Shown here: positions 25,433-33,080 of the stretch, in pieces
How the letters are laid out: every line of letters starts with the position of its first letter
How positions within the stretch are numbered: position 1 is the stretch's first letter
Assembly: GCA_020635905.1 (NCBI GenBank)
Contig: JACJYV010000001.1
Location: 1,054,001 to 1,118,000, forward strand
Direction: 5' to 3'
DNA length: 64,000 bases
From: Bacteroidia bacterium
Lineage (GTDB): Bacteria; Bacteroidota; Bacteroidia; J057; JADKCL01
Made by a program: the position numbers and the translations under genes
Notes under the pieces: model-generated
Told to the model about the DNA's origin: nothing
The model's input: the letters and a program-made list of their open reading frames with translations, nothing else
Database searches by the model: none

Positions 25433-25546
25433 TCACACCAGCCCTTCCTTCAGCGCTTTGAAAACGGCGGCGGCGACGCTTTGGACCTGGAGTTTTTCGT
25501 AGGTGTGGGAAATGTGGGTGTTGGCGGATTTTGAGGCGTATTTATT
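25433..25546 (-). pseudogene. 3' remnant of a LuxR-type HTH regulator
   Basis: Reading the minus strand to the TGA at 25433-25435 gives the recognition helix and tail of a LuxR-type output domain: SANTHISHTYEKLQVQ then AAAVFKALKEGLV. This matches the usual TVKTH..N.Y.KL.V pattern. Upstream of about 25546 the similarity stops abruptly at a hairpin, and the rest of the gene is missing. About 37 codons are left. The truncation lies next to the tRNA att site, so it may date from an earlier integration or excision there. Confidence 0.7.
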
Positions 25547-25547
25547 T

Positions 25548-25593
25548 GCCCCGGTCTTTTGCAGGGATGCTGCAGGAGGCCGGGGCTTTTTTT
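25548..25593 (+). terminator. GC-rich hairpin followed by eight T
   Basis: Outer stem GCCCCGG / CCGGGGC, with TGCAG / CTGCA pairing inside, then TTTTTTTT on the plus strand. It overlaps the point where the LuxR remnant is cut. No plus-strand gene that could use it is visible. Confidence 0.6.
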
Positions 25594-25610
25594 GGGGGGA
25601 TTTGGGGAAT

Positions 25611-25643
25611 AAAAAAACGCCACTGAAATAATCAATGGCGTTT
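25611..25643 (-). terminator. Original tRNA-Val terminator, left of attL
   Basis: Minus strand: stem AAACGCCA / TGGCGTTT, then a T run (A25611-25614 on plus). It sits just beyond the att copy in the position the tRNA-Val terminator must have had before the element integrated. Confidence 0.65.
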
Positions 25644-25651
25644 CTAAGGGT

Positions 25652-25697
25652 GTGGGAACTACTGGACTCGAACCAGTGACCCTCTGCTTGTAAGGCA
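25652..25697. other. attL: 46-bp copy of the tRNA-Val 3' end
   Basis: Identical to 32756-32801 over 46 bp, from GTGGGAACTACTGG to CTTGTAAGGCA; the next base differs on both sides. It covers the tRNA from the anticodon stem to the 3' end but no 5' part, so it is an attachment site and not a tRNA gene. Confidence 0.93.
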
Positions 25698-25876
25698 TTT
25701 GCACAATGCTAATAAATGGTAATTGATCGTGCTACTTTTGTGCAAAAAAGGCCATTTCAGGCCGTTTTGAAATGCTTTTGAATGTTGGATACTGAGGGTT
25801 ATTGGCTACTTTGGTTTGCAAATGTTTGTGAAATTGCTTGCAAATCATTTGTTCCACTTTAAGCATAAAAGACACC

Positions 25877-27109
25877 ATGCAAAATCAAGTTTCAACTGGC
25901 ATTTACTTAGACACTCGCAGACAACTAAAGGACGGAAGCTATCCAACCAAACTGAGGGTAACCTTTCAAAGGGACTCCAAGTTTTACGCAACTGGAATTT
26001 CCCTGACCGCAGAGGACTTTGATAAAACCAAAGGTGCCCGGCCACGGGATGAACACAAAAACAACAAGTTTGCATTTGCAGAAATTGAAAAACGGGCTCT
26101 TGAAGTAATTGCGAAAATCCATCCTTTCAACTTTGAGGAATTTGAGGCCCGCTACCTCAACAAAACGAAAGACGGGGAAGGCGTTGTTGGGCTTTTTCTT
26201 TCCCGAATTGCAGACCTCGAAAATGAAGGCAGTTTTGGTACTGCAATGGTTTACAGAAACGCAATGGACAGTTTGAATCTCTTTGAAGGAGGGACCAAGG
26301 AAAAGCGGGCAAATATAAAATTCTCCAAAATCACAGTAACCTTTCTGAGAAAATTTGAAAACTGGATGGAAGAAAAAGGAAATGGAAAAACCACGATCAG
26401 CATGTATATGAGACAGGTAAGGAGCATTTTCAACCTTGCCATTAGAAAGAAATACATTGACCGGGATTATTACCCATTTGGAAAAGACCTTTATACGATC
26501 CCGACCGGGCGCAAAGGCAAAATAGCCCTTACCCTTGCTGAGATAAAAAAGCTGGTTACCTACGATGCCCCTGCTGGCAGCCAGTTGGAATTTGCGCGGG
26601 ACATGTGGTTTTTCTCATACCTGTGCAATGGAGCAAATATTAAAGACATTGCCCGGCTGAAATATAAAAACGTTGCCAGCGACCGAATTTCCTTTATCCG
26701 GGCCAAAACCGAAAAGAAAAGCCTGAAAGAAATAACGGCTGTCATTCTCCCACAAACCCGCGAAATCCTGGATCGCCACGGATTGAAAGCAGATTCACCA
26801 GAATCTTTTGTATTCCCTATTGTTCCTGCTGGAATCGACAAGAAAACAGCCCGCGCCAAAAGACAGCAGGCTATCAAGCAAATCAATAAATACATTCGTA
26901 TTATTGCCAAGGAAGCGGGCATTGAAAAGGATGTAACCACCTATACAGCCCGCCACAGTTTTGCAACTGTCCTGAAGCGATCTGGAAAGGATATTTCCTT
27001 CATTTCTGAATCATTGGGGCATTCCAGTATGAAAACGACCGAAAACTACCTGAATGACTTTGAATTTGAGCAAAAGGAAGAAAACGCCAAAGCCCTCATA
27101 AACTTTTGA
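25877..27109 (+). CDS. Tyrosine recombinase / integrase
   Basis: 410 aa from the ATG at 25877 (MQNQVSTGIYLDTR); an in-frame ATG at 25838 would add a poor leader. Residues 1-90 are an arm-type DNA-binding domain (DGSYPTKLRVTFQRD). About 100-200 is a SAM-like core-binding domain, and about 215-400 the catalytic domain. Visible catalytic parts are the ARHSFAT box (Arg II with YTAR in place of HxxR, as often in Bacteroidota integrases), LGHSSMKTT (His) and the nucleophile Tyr in TTENYL. At the usual Arg I position the sequence reads CNGANIKD, so that Arg is shifted or replaced. The gene lies 180 bp from attL and has its own terminator. It should catalyse integration into tRNA-Val. Confidence 0.92.
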   Translation: MQNQVSTGIYLDTRRQLKDGSYPTKLRVTFQRDSKFYATGISLTAEDFDKTKGARPRDEHKNNKFAFAEIEKRALEVIAKIHPFNFEEFEARYLNKTKDGEGVVGLFLSRIADLENEGSFGTAMVYRNAMDSLNLFEGGTKEKRANIKFSKITVTFLRKFENWMEEKGNGKTTISMYMRQVRSIFNLAIRKKYIDRDYYPFGKDLYTIPTGRKGKIALTLAEIKKLVTYDAPAGSQLEFARDMWFFSYLCNGANIKDIARLKYKNVASDRISFIRAKTEKKSLKEITAVILPQTREILDRHGLKADSPESFVFPIVPAGIDKKTARAKRQQAIKQINKYIRIIAKEAGIEKDVTTYTARHSFATVLKRSGKDISFISESLGHSSMKTTENYLNDFEFEQKEENAKALINF

Positions 27110-27129
27110 AAGTTCGGCAACTTCACACT

Positions 27130-27155
27130 AAAAGCCCGGTTTTTGCCGGGCTTTT
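27130..27155 (+). terminator. Integrase terminator
   Basis: Stem AAAAGCCCGG / CCGGGCTTTT, loop TTTTTG, 20 bp past the integrase stop, followed by GCTATTTTT. Confidence 0.8.
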
Positions 27156-27186
27156 GCTATTTTTAGGAATAGCATAAAAGACTGAA

Positions 27187-28083
27187 ATGTTAAAGAAGCC
27201 CTTAGATTTTTTCCTTGAATCGGCATTTTGGCAAGATGTTAAAATGAAAATTGACTATCCTGGACCGTTTCATAATGCAATTGCAATTGAAAAAGAAATT
27301 GAAATTCACCACCAAATTTCCGATAAACTTTCCATTGCGGGACTTGTCGAATTCTCCGATTTCGTGCGGGAAATAATCAATAGAGAAGGATTAAACGACC
27401 TTCAAACGTTTGTCATTTTCTTTTACCTTAAGCAAACTTATTCCAAAGATTGGTACATTGATTTGAATGGGAAGCAGTTTGGCAACCAAAAGTATTTAGA
27501 AAAGGAAATCAATCGTTTGGGAGAAAAGCTATGGCCCGAACATGTACACAAATTCACATGGAAAAATTTCAAAATGGAACTTGCGGACCTTGATACTTCA
27601 ATGGGCGAAGGGGCTACAAAAGAAAAGATAAAGTTAATCGAAGACAGATTGCATGAATACAAACAGGAACAGGAAGGATTTCTTTACGCACCTGACCGAA
27701 ATTTTGAGGCAACCTTGACGGCTGAATTGAACCACTTGATCAGCAAAGTTTCCATCGATTCTCCCTTAAATTTGCCACCAACTACCCGCAATGAAATAGC
27801 CCCCCTTAGTCTCAATAAAAAAAAGGGTTTCAAAATTGATTTTATCAGAGTTATGAACGCTTTGTATGAAAAAGATTTTTTCTTTTTATCAAGCGGAGAC
27901 AAGCCAACCAAAAAAGAGTTTTTTGATATACTGGAAAATACTTTCGGCAGAAACCTATCGAACTACGACGCAGATTTAAGCCAATCCTTTCAAAATGGAG
28001 GCATTGAAAAGAACGTGAAAATATTCAAAGACCTGGAAGCCCAAACCAAAGAAATAATAGAAAATAAGCAGAAAATAACATGA
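27187..28083 (+). CDS. RteC-like C-terminal domain protein
   Basis: 298 aa, ATG at 27187. The N-terminal two thirds are helical and unknown (FVREIINREGLNDLQTF, LGEKLWPEHVHKFTW). The last 80 residues have the pattern FIRVMNALYEKDFFF ... TKKEFFDILENTFGRNL then SNYDADLSQSF. I recognise this from RteC-like and related proteins carried on Bacteroidota integrative elements. RteC itself helps control excision, so a regulatory or excision role is plausible but not shown. It stands alone between the integrase terminator and the excisionase-like gene. Confidence 0.7.
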   Translation: MLKKPLDFFLESAFWQDVKMKIDYPGPFHNAIAIEKEIEIHHQISDKLSIAGLVEFSDFVREIINREGLNDLQTFVIFFYLKQTYSKDWYIDLNGKQFGNQKYLEKEINRLGEKLWPEHVHKFTWKNFKMELADLDTSMGEGATKEKIKLIEDRLHEYKQEQEGFLYAPDRNFEATLTAELNHLISKVSIDSPLNLPPTTRNEIAPLSLNKKKGFKIDFIRVMNALYEKDFFFLSSGDKPTKKEFFDILENTFGRNLSNYDADLSQSFQNGGIEKNVKIFKDLEAQTKEIIENKQKIT

Positions 28084-28149
28084 CCTAATATCAGGTCTAT
28101 AATGGCAATGGCCCATTAAACCGTGCTTTGAAAAAAATATTTCGAAGTC

Positions 28150-28494
28150 ATGGTCATAATTCAACTTACCACCGATGAGCTAACGTCCCTTGTAAAAAGG
28201 GCAGTTAGGGACGAACTCAATGCTCATAAGCCTAATGGCAATTCAAATAATGAAGCCCGCGACCAAATTGGCCGGGTAGGTTTTGCAATGCAATTAACCG
28301 GGCTTGCCCAATCCACCATTTACCAAAAAGTGCAGCGTAATGAAATCCCTTTCAGCCGTAGGGGAAAGCACCTCTATTTTTCCCGGCAAGACCTGGAAGC
28401 CTGGCTTATGGAAGAAAGGGAAAGGACGGTGAATGAGTTAGGGAATGAGGCTATGAACGGCCTGATTGAAAAAAATAAAGGTCGGAAGAAATGA
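28150..28494 (+). CDS. Excisionase-type helix-turn-helix protein (HTH_17)
   Basis: 114 aa, ATG at 28150. Residues about 40-90 are a MerR/Xis-like HTH: GRVGFAMQLTGLAQSTIYQKV, then a wing, IPFSRRGKHLYFSRQDLEAWL. This is the usual form of small DNA-binding proteins on Bacteroidota mobile elements, where it directs excision or represses transfer genes. The first 30 residues are a short helix with a Thr/Asp/Glu cap (TTDELTSLVKRAVRDEL), common in this family. The stop overlaps the next ATG (ATGA), so the two are cotranslated. Confidence 0.85.
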   Translation: MVIIQLTTDELTSLVKRAVRDELNAHKPNGNSNNEARDQIGRVGFAMQLTGLAQSTIYQKVQRNEIPFSRRGKHLYFSRQDLEAWLMEERERTVNELGNEAMNGLIEKNKGRKK

Positions 28495-29294
28495 ACGAGT
28501 TCAACACTTCCGACCAACATAAAAGACTTTGCCAATTTAAGCATTTCCATTCAAAACATTCTCATTTCCTTATTCAGGTCGAATTAGCAGAATTCGTTTT
28601 GAAGAATAAATTGGTAAAGGTTTTCAGGCTTTGGCTTTACCTCAAAATGATTTCACGGGGTAAAGTTTTCCTCTCGTACGGTTTCCGAAAACAGCTCATT
28701 GAAGACTTATCCATTAGGGATTATAAAACCCTTCAATCCTACCTGAAGCAACTAAAAAAACTCAATTGGATCGGTTTGGGAAAAGGGGATGAAGTTTATC
28801 TTCGATCATTTCGCACAATTCGAGAACTCCACCATTTTGAAACCTCTACATGTGCCATCCTATACCCTGAATTTCTGGAAGCTTTGCAGGATTATTTGGT
28901 GGCGGTTGTAATTGGAGATATGATAAATTTTCAGGTTAGAGCCCGGTGGCGGCAAGAGCGAAAAAACCGACGCTCATTTCAATGTCAGCCCCGGCTCTTT
29001 CCTTATTTTGGCGTCTCAAATTCGTTAATTTCTGCAAGATTGGCAATATCTCTTTCAAGAGCCCGCCAACTAAAGCAAGGGGCTGAAAAAGCAGGCTTTA
29101 TTTCAAACACGCCCATGTTCACTCCCCTGGAAATTCCAGAAATTGAAATCCCAATTTATAAAAAGCATTGCCCTTTCAATGCTCCCAAAATCCGTTTTAT
29201 AAACGAAAAATATGTGTTGCAATCCTATAACAAGGTTGACCACTACCTAACCTTTCGCTCGCGCAGAATTAGGAAAAAGTTGCCACATAGATAA
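28491..29294 (+). CDS. Unknown mobile-element protein with winged-helix-like N-terminus
   Basis: 267 aa, coupled to the excisionase gene by ATGA. Residues about 35-110 (VFRLWLYLKMISRGKVFL, DYKTLQSYLKQLKKLNWIG) look like a winged helix of the kind found in replication or primase-associated proteins. Residues 165-195 (SNSLISARLAISLSRARQL) could be a second HTH. The protein is basic (many Arg/Lys at the C-terminus), which fits DNA binding. The position behind an excisionase gene suggests a role in element replication or mobilisation; this is inference. No nickase or relaxase motif was found. Confidence 0.65.
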   Translation: MNEFNTSDQHKRLCQFKHFHSKHSHFLIQVELAEFVLKNKLVKVFRLWLYLKMISRGKVFLSYGFRKQLIEDLSIRDYKTLQSYLKQLKKLNWIGLGKGDEVYLRSFRTIRELHHFETSTCAILYPEFLEALQDYLVAVVIGDMINFQVRARWRQERKNRRSFQCQPRLFPYFGVSNSLISARLAISLSRARQLKQGAEKAGFISNTPMFTPLEIPEIEIPIYKKHCPFNAPKIRFINEKYVLQSYNKVDHYLTFRSRRIRKKLPHR

Positions 29295-29347
29295 CCGATA
29301 CTACAAGAAAGAAACCCAGATGTTGCCATTTTTTTTAATACGCTCAA

Positions 29348-29926
29348 ATGAAAAAAAAAGACACAACCCAAATTTCAAAAACTGAGGCCCTCGAAAGCTA
29401 TTTCAAGACTGGAAACATCCATTTGAACAAGTTTACCCTTGCCATTTACAGACAGGCCATGGAGCAGGAATTGTTCAACGACCACGAAACTCCGCTGAGG
29501 TTATTTGCTGAGGGCCTGGCTTTGATCCTGGCAGAATTTGAAAATCCGGTTTATGCGGTGGATGAACTTTTGAAACTACTTGCCGATGCCCAATTAGAAG
29601 TCCCCCAGCAGGCTTTTGTCGTGAATTGGCTATTAGACTACATTTCGGAAAGTGAATTCGACGTGGGAGACCTTTCGACCTTTCAAAGCATTCTGGAAAT
29701 CCATGTAGAACGACTCAACCTCCAAACGAATGGAGAAAACCCCGCGCCCGTTATGACCACGGACCTCCGGAAATTCTTGAAAGACCTCATCCAGCAAGAA
29801 CTAAAAAACCTGCCCGGTATGCTTGCAGGAATGAAGCCAAAGGAGCGACTGAATTACCTCCTGAAGCTTATCCCCTATGCTTTACCCAGGGTGGAATCTG
29901 TTTACTTTCGTGAGGGGGAAGGTTAA
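29348..29926 (+). CDS. Unknown acidic helical protein
   Basis: 192 aa, ATG at 29348. It is acidic and alpha-helical throughout (LRLFAEGLALILAEFENPVYAV-type helices, then QQAFVVNWLLDYISESEFDVG), with no signal peptide or membrane helix. The last third is a possible coiled segment (DLRKFLKDLIQQELKNL). No family recognised. It lies between the winged-helix gene and a secreted protein on the same element and is probably cargo or an accessory factor. Confidence 0.6.
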   Translation: MKKKDTTQISKTEALESYFKTGNIHLNKFTLAIYRQAMEQELFNDHETPLRLFAEGLALILAEFENPVYAVDELLKLLADAQLEVPQQAFVVNWLLDYISESEFDVGDLSTFQSILEIHVERLNLQTNGENPAPVMTTDLRKFLKDLIQQELKNLPGMLAGMKPKERLNYLLKLIPYALPRVESVYFREGEG

Positions 29927-29997
29927 AAATGGTCTGACATATTTTCAAATCAAAACAGGATTGCCTAAATTAAACCAGCACTCGAAATCACCACTTT

Positions 29998-30447
29998 ATG
30001 AAAAAGACAATCACCTTCGTTTTCTTTTGTGCAATATTATTTTGCTCAGTTTCAGGCCAATCCTTGGCGTTTAATCAGGTGAGGTTTATTGAGTATGAAT
30101 TCACTGTTCCTCCAAATCCACCAGTAAATTCCATGTTTTTTGACACAACACTTGTAGTACCAATTGGAAAAGTTTTGAAAATTAATTCCATTGGAGGCAG
30201 CAAGGAAAATCCTGGCAGTACCACACCCGGCCCCGCTCCTTCAAGTAACTTGGATTTTTATTTAAATAATGCTTGTTTGAGACGGGTTCAAGCCTCCACC
30301 GGAAAAAATGGAGCTGAGCCTGATTTTCCGGTTTGGTTACCCGCTGGTACTTACGATATAAGGATATACTCGAATTATTCTTCACTATCCCTACCCACTA
30401 TCCACAGAGGATTTATCTCAGCCATTGAATTCAACGTGGTTCCCTGA
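29998..30447 (+). CDS. Small secreted beta protein of unknown function
   Basis: 149 aa, ATG at 29998. The signal peptide is MKKTITFVFFCAILFCSVSG, cleaved before Gln. The mature 129 residues look like one beta-sandwich domain (TLVVPIGKVLKINSIGG, then YDIRIYSN). One Cys remains in the mature chain. No sorting domain or lipobox, so it is probably periplasmic or released. Mobile-element cargo of unknown role. Confidence 0.65.
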   Translation: MKKTITFVFFCAILFCSVSGQSLAFNQVRFIEYEFTVPPNPPVNSMFFDTTLVVPIGKVLKINSIGGSKENPGSTTPGPAPSSNLDFYLNNACLRRVQASTGKNGAEPDFPVWLPAGTYDIRIYSNYSSLSLPTIHRGFISAIEFNVVP

Positions 30448-30478
30448 TCTTCTCTAAGGATTTTGGTTATATTCGACT

Positions 30479-31066
30479 ATGGGAAGAATTGGAACGTACC
30501 CCACAACATACGACGACTGCCGCAAAATAACCGTTTCGGACCTCAAAAATTGGGGATACCTGAAAGCAACAAAGTCGGGCAAGGTTACATGGAATTGCAA
30601 CGGGGAAAAAACCTCTTCAATAGGGTTGGAATCTTTTGTTTCTTCATTCGGCCCGGAATGGATCAGGCTTCATTACACCACCACCTTTTTCAATACAGGG
30701 GAAAAGCGCACATTCGATTACAAGGTGTATTTTGATTTCATCCCCTCAAACCTTGGCATTTCCAAACGGCCCTATCTAATATGCCCCGTAACGGGCAAAC
30801 GTACCCTAACCCTATACTCTTTGCCCGGAATCGGAAAATACGCCCACAGGTCCGCAAATAAGCTTTATTATGCAAAGGAGATTGTTAGCAAGCATTACCG
30901 GGAAATTGAAAAGACTTATGGGCCAATTTTTTTGCAGAAGAGGCTTTTGGAACAGTTGGAGGCCCCCCAAAAGTGGCGAAAAAGGCATTACCAAATGCGG
31001 CAAACTAAATGGGTTAGAGAGTTGACAAAAAGGTTAAAGTGCCTTGAAGGTCATATTTCAAGCTAA
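30479..31066 (+). CDS. Unknown protein typical of Bacteroidota integrative elements
   Basis: 195 aa, ATG at 30479 (MGRIGTYPTTYDDCRKI). The middle part, beta strands LHYTTTFFN and FDYKVYFDFIPSN then RPYLICPVTGKR, is one I have met on Bacteroidota islands: a CP(V)TGKR-type knuckle after strands. It is followed by a basic, helical C-terminus (HRSANKLYYAKEIVSKHYREI, then KWRKRHYQMRQTK). The basic tail suggests nucleic-acid binding. No function known. Confidence 0.65.
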   Translation: MGRIGTYPTTYDDCRKITVSDLKNWGYLKATKSGKVTWNCNGEKTSSIGLESFVSSFGPEWIRLHYTTTFFNTGEKRTFDYKVYFDFIPSNLGISKRPYLICPVTGKRTLTLYSLPGIGKYAHRSANKLYYAKEIVSKHYREIEKTYGPIFLQKRLLEQLEAPQKWRKRHYQMRQTKWVRELTKRLKCLEGHISS

Positions 31067-31166
31067 TGCACCTATTACCAAAATCTCGTTCCACCCATGT
31101 GATTGTATTTTTCCTTTAGGATTCCTAATTTAGGGCATATTTCCCCTCAAAGTAACCTCAAATATT

Positions 31167-31718
31167 ATGAAGCAAACCATATTTTCAATTCTTATAATTC
31201 TTGCCCCCTTTTACGCTTTTTCTCAATTGAAAGGGGTTGACATTCCTGTGAATGAGGAAACAAAGAAGGTTACATATTCTGAGGTTATTCAAGTTGAGTC
31301 ACAAACAAAAGAAAACCTATTTATTGCAGCTCTGGATTGGGCTACCCGAACTTTCAATAGTGGAGATGCCGCAATTGAGTATGAGGATAAAAGTTCGGGA
31401 ACAATTGCAGGCAAGGGGAGAATACCCGTAGAACTTAAAGGTTGGGCGGCATCAATGACCAATTTTGTCCGGTTCTATTTTAAAATTGAAGTTAAAGATG
31501 GTCGATTTCGATATACTTTTACTGATTTTGTGTATGAAGTTACCGGGCCCGCACCTGCAAATTATCCCGGCCCTATTGAAGATATTTACTTTGAGAAGGT
31601 TAAAGTTCAAACTCAAAAACAGGCAATTTCAACCATGGAACAAATTGATTCAAAGGTAAAGGAAATGATTAATGGACTTCAACTTGCTACCGCAAAAAAA
31701 GATACCGAGGACTGGTGA
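31167..31718 (+). CDS. DUF4468 domain-containing secreted protein
   Basis: 183 aa, ATG at 31167. The signal peptide is cleaved at AFS-QL. The mature part has the DUF4468 layout, a TBP-like fold: a first strand and helix (TYSEVIQVESQTKENLFIAA, DWATRTF), an Asp/Glu-Asp-Lys turn (IEYEDKSSGTIAGKG), then long strands (FVRFYFKIEVKDGRFRYTF TDF). It likely sits in the periplasm or outer membrane; the molecular role of the domain is unknown. It is cargo of the tRNA-Val element. The 240 bp to the next gene hold nothing I recognise. Confidence 0.8.
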   Translation: MKQTIFSILIILAPFYAFSQLKGVDIPVNEETKKVTYSEVIQVESQTKENLFIAALDWATRTFNSGDAAIEYEDKSSGTIAGKGRIPVELKGWAASMTNFVRFYFKIEVKDGRFRYTFTDFVYEVTGPAPANYPGPIEDIYFEKVKVQTQKQAISTMEQIDSKVKEMINGLQLATAKKDTEDW

Positions 31719-31959
31719 ATTACCACATTGAACCAAATTAATTGAGAAAATCCATCCTCCCCAAAATTCCCCTGCAAGAATTGCCTCTGTCATTATTTCA
31801 CTCTGGAAACACCAATTTTTAATTACTTTGATCTGCGAAAGGCAGGAGTTTCGTTAAGCTTCTAAAAATTCACAATTCATTCAGACGTTAGAAGTTCAAT
31901 GCAATAAATAACCATCTAACCCAATTTTCCCATTTTTGAAGTATTCCGAGGGTTATCAT

Positions 31960-32193
31960 TTAGACAAAATCAAAGAGGAGGTGAATTGATACATCCAACC
32001 CCTCAGCCAGCCTTTTCACCACAGATATTGTAGGATTAATTTCCGCTCTTTCAATGCGGGCAATGGTTGAATTTGGAAAGCCCGTCTTATCGGCAAAATC
32101 TTCAATTGTCATGCCCTTGCTTTTCCTCACCTCCCTGACCCTTTGCCCGAAAGTTTCAACAAATTCCTGATCCCGATATTTTCCCTTTGCCAT
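31960..32193 (-). CDS. Xre-family HTH regulator
   Basis: 77 aa from the ATG at 32193 (MAKGKYRDQEFVETFG). An in-frame upstream ATG would run through the operator region, so it is rejected. The protein is nearly all one lambda-repressor-like HTH: FGQRVREVRKSKGMTIEDFA, then GFPNSTIARIERAEINPTIS. It is divergent from the small gene at 32301, with a palindrome between the two. It likely represses itself and the small gene. Confidence 0.88.
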   Translation of the reverse strand: MAKGKYRDQEFVETFGQRVREVRKSKGMTIEDFADKTGFPNSTIARIERAEINPTISVVKRLAEGLDVSIHLLFDFV

Positions 32194-32215
32194 AAGGGGC
32201 AATTTTGGGAAGTGT

Positions 32216-32253
32216 AAGAATAAAAAACAGAGCGTTAACGCGTTTTTATTCTT
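32216..32253. promoter_or_regulatory. Palindromic operator between xre and the small divergent gene
   Basis: Perfect 11-bp inverted arms AAGAATAAAAA (32216-32226) and TTTTTATTCTT (32243-32253) around a perfect inner palindrome GCGTTAACGC (32232-32241). It lies centrally in the 107-bp divergent gap, 22 bp before the xre start, as expected for an autoregulating Xre repressor. Confidence 0.65.
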
Positions 32254-32300
32254 TGAATTTTCTAAATTTGGCATTGAATAAGAAACAATTGCCAAAAGAC

Positions 32301-32498
32301 ATGACGGAAACAACCTCTGACCACCTGCTGATAAAAATCAAGACCAATTCACCCAGGGAGTATCTCAATGATCTGCATTCAGCAACCCTTACCGCAATTC
32401 AGCAACTCACCAAAGCAGACGGTGAACCCATGACCCCGGAAAGGTCCGAGGCCGTTCACTACCTGGCTGAATTGCTCAGAGAAATCAGTTCTTTATAA
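32301..32498 (+). CDS. Small acidic protein, partner of the Xre gene
   Basis: 65 aa from the ATG at 32301 (MTETTSDHLLIKIKTN); longer in-frame starts would cross the operator. It has one beta strand, then two helices (YLNDLHSATLTAIQQLTKA, SEAVHYLAELLREI). No family recognised. It is divergent from the Xre repressor across a palindromic operator and followed by a terminator 80 bp on. A toxin-antitoxin or anti-repressor relation is possible, but nothing in the sequence proves it. Confidence 0.6.
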   Translation: MTETTSDHLLIKIKTNSPREYLNDLHSATLTAIQQLTKADGEPMTPERSEAVHYLAELLREISSL

Positions 32499-32579
32499 GC
32501 CGTCCATCCCCTGCCCGTCTGGAAGGGTGGATTGTGTTTATTCTTTAGGGAGCGCGCCCCAAACTTTGGTTCCCTTATC

Positions 32580-32607
32580 AGGACCGGATTAATACCCGGT
32601 CCTTTTT
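32580..32607 (+). terminator. Terminator of the small gene
   Basis: Stem AGGACCGG / CCGGTCCT with loop ATTAATAC, followed by TTTTC. Confidence 0.75.
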
Positions 32608-32710
32608 CTTTGGTACCCATTGAAAAAAAATTGAGAAACCGGGAAAACCAGATGTAAGAAAATAATCAGGTTTGATAAGTCAGGGAATGTTTGTTAAAAT
32701 GTTTGCAAAT

Positions 32711-32746
32711 AAAAAAAGCAGTTACGCTTTTTCAACGTAACTGCTT
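32711..32746 (-). terminator. tRNA-Val terminator supplied by the element
   Basis: Minus strand: stem AAGCAGTTACG / CGTAACTGCTT (32746-32716), then a run of T (A32711-32717 on plus). It lies 10 bp past the tRNA 3' end. Confidence 0.75.
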
Positions 32747-32755
32747 GATTTTGAA

Positions 32756-32801
32756 GTGGGAACTACTGGACTCGAACCAGTGACCCTCTGCTTGTAAGGC
32801 A
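32756..32801. other. attR: 46-bp att repeat inside tRNA-Val
   Basis: Exact match to 25652-25697. It covers the tRNA from anticodon stem to 3' end, so the tRNA stays functional after integration. Confidence 0.93.
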
Positions 32802-32831
32802 GATGCTCTGAACCAACTGAGCTAAGCTCCC
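32757..32831 (-). tRNA. tRNA-Val(TAC)
   Basis: 75 nt. Acceptor stem GGGAGCT / AGTTCCC (one G-U pair), D arm AGCTCAGTTGGTTCAGAGC, anticodon stem TGCC(T)...GGCA with loop CTTACAA and anticodon TAC, T arm CACTGGTTCGAGTCCAGTA-like with TTCGAGT. The discriminator is A and CCA is not encoded. It is the target of the integrative element, and a 52-bp tandem array starts inside its 5' end. Confidence 0.93.
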
Positions 32832-33080
32832 TTCTTTTTGGGCCCTGAACCATCCCGATTGCTATCGGGAGAGCTAAGCTCCCTTCTTTTTGGGCCCTGA
32901 ACCATCCCGATTGCTATCGGGAGAGCTAAGCTCCCTTCTTTTTGGGCCCTGAACCATCCCGATTGCTATCGGGAGAGCTAAGCTCCCTTCTTTTTGGGCT
33001 CTGAACCATCCCGATTGCTATCGGGAGAGCTAAGCTCCCTTCTTTTTGGGCCCTGAACCATCCCGATTGCTATCGGGAGA
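32821..33080. repeat. 52-bp x5 array that includes the tRNA-Val 5' end
   Basis: Five units of exactly 52 bp (starts 32821, 32873, 32925, 32977, 33029) and a short partial at 33081. On the tRNA strand each unit reads GGGAGCTTAGCTC (tRNA bases 1-13), then TCCCGATAGCAATCGGGA (palindrome), then GGTTCAGGGC (like the tRNA D-loop GGTTCAGAGC), then CCCAAAAAGAA. Only one base (T for C at about 33000) differs between units. Confidence 0.92.

Larger units (their letters stand above)
25652..32801. mobile_element. 7.15-kb integrative element in tRNA-Val
   Basis: Bounded by 46-bp direct repeats of the tRNA 3' end. The tyrosine integrase is next to attL, and the element supplies a new 3' end and terminator for the tRNA at attR. 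It carries integrase, an RteC-like protein, an excisionase-like HTH protein, a winged-helix-type protein, several unknown genes, a DUF4468 protein and an Xre/small-gene pair. I see no relaxase, coupling protein or phage structural gene, so it would need a helper to move between cells. Its base composition is visibly more AT-rich than the flanks. Confidence 0.9.

Noticed and set aside
25652..25697. A second tRNA-Val gene
   Set aside because: Only the 3' part is present; the acceptor 5' strand and D arm are missing, so it is attL.
25450..25704. 84-codon minus-strand frame over the att site
   Set aside because: It reads the tRNA fragment and the terminator as protein (Pro-rich); the LuxR remnant lies in another frame.
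25652..32801. Prophage
   Set aside because: No capsid, portal, terminase, tail or lysis gene can be seen; only integrase, excisionase-like and unknown genes.
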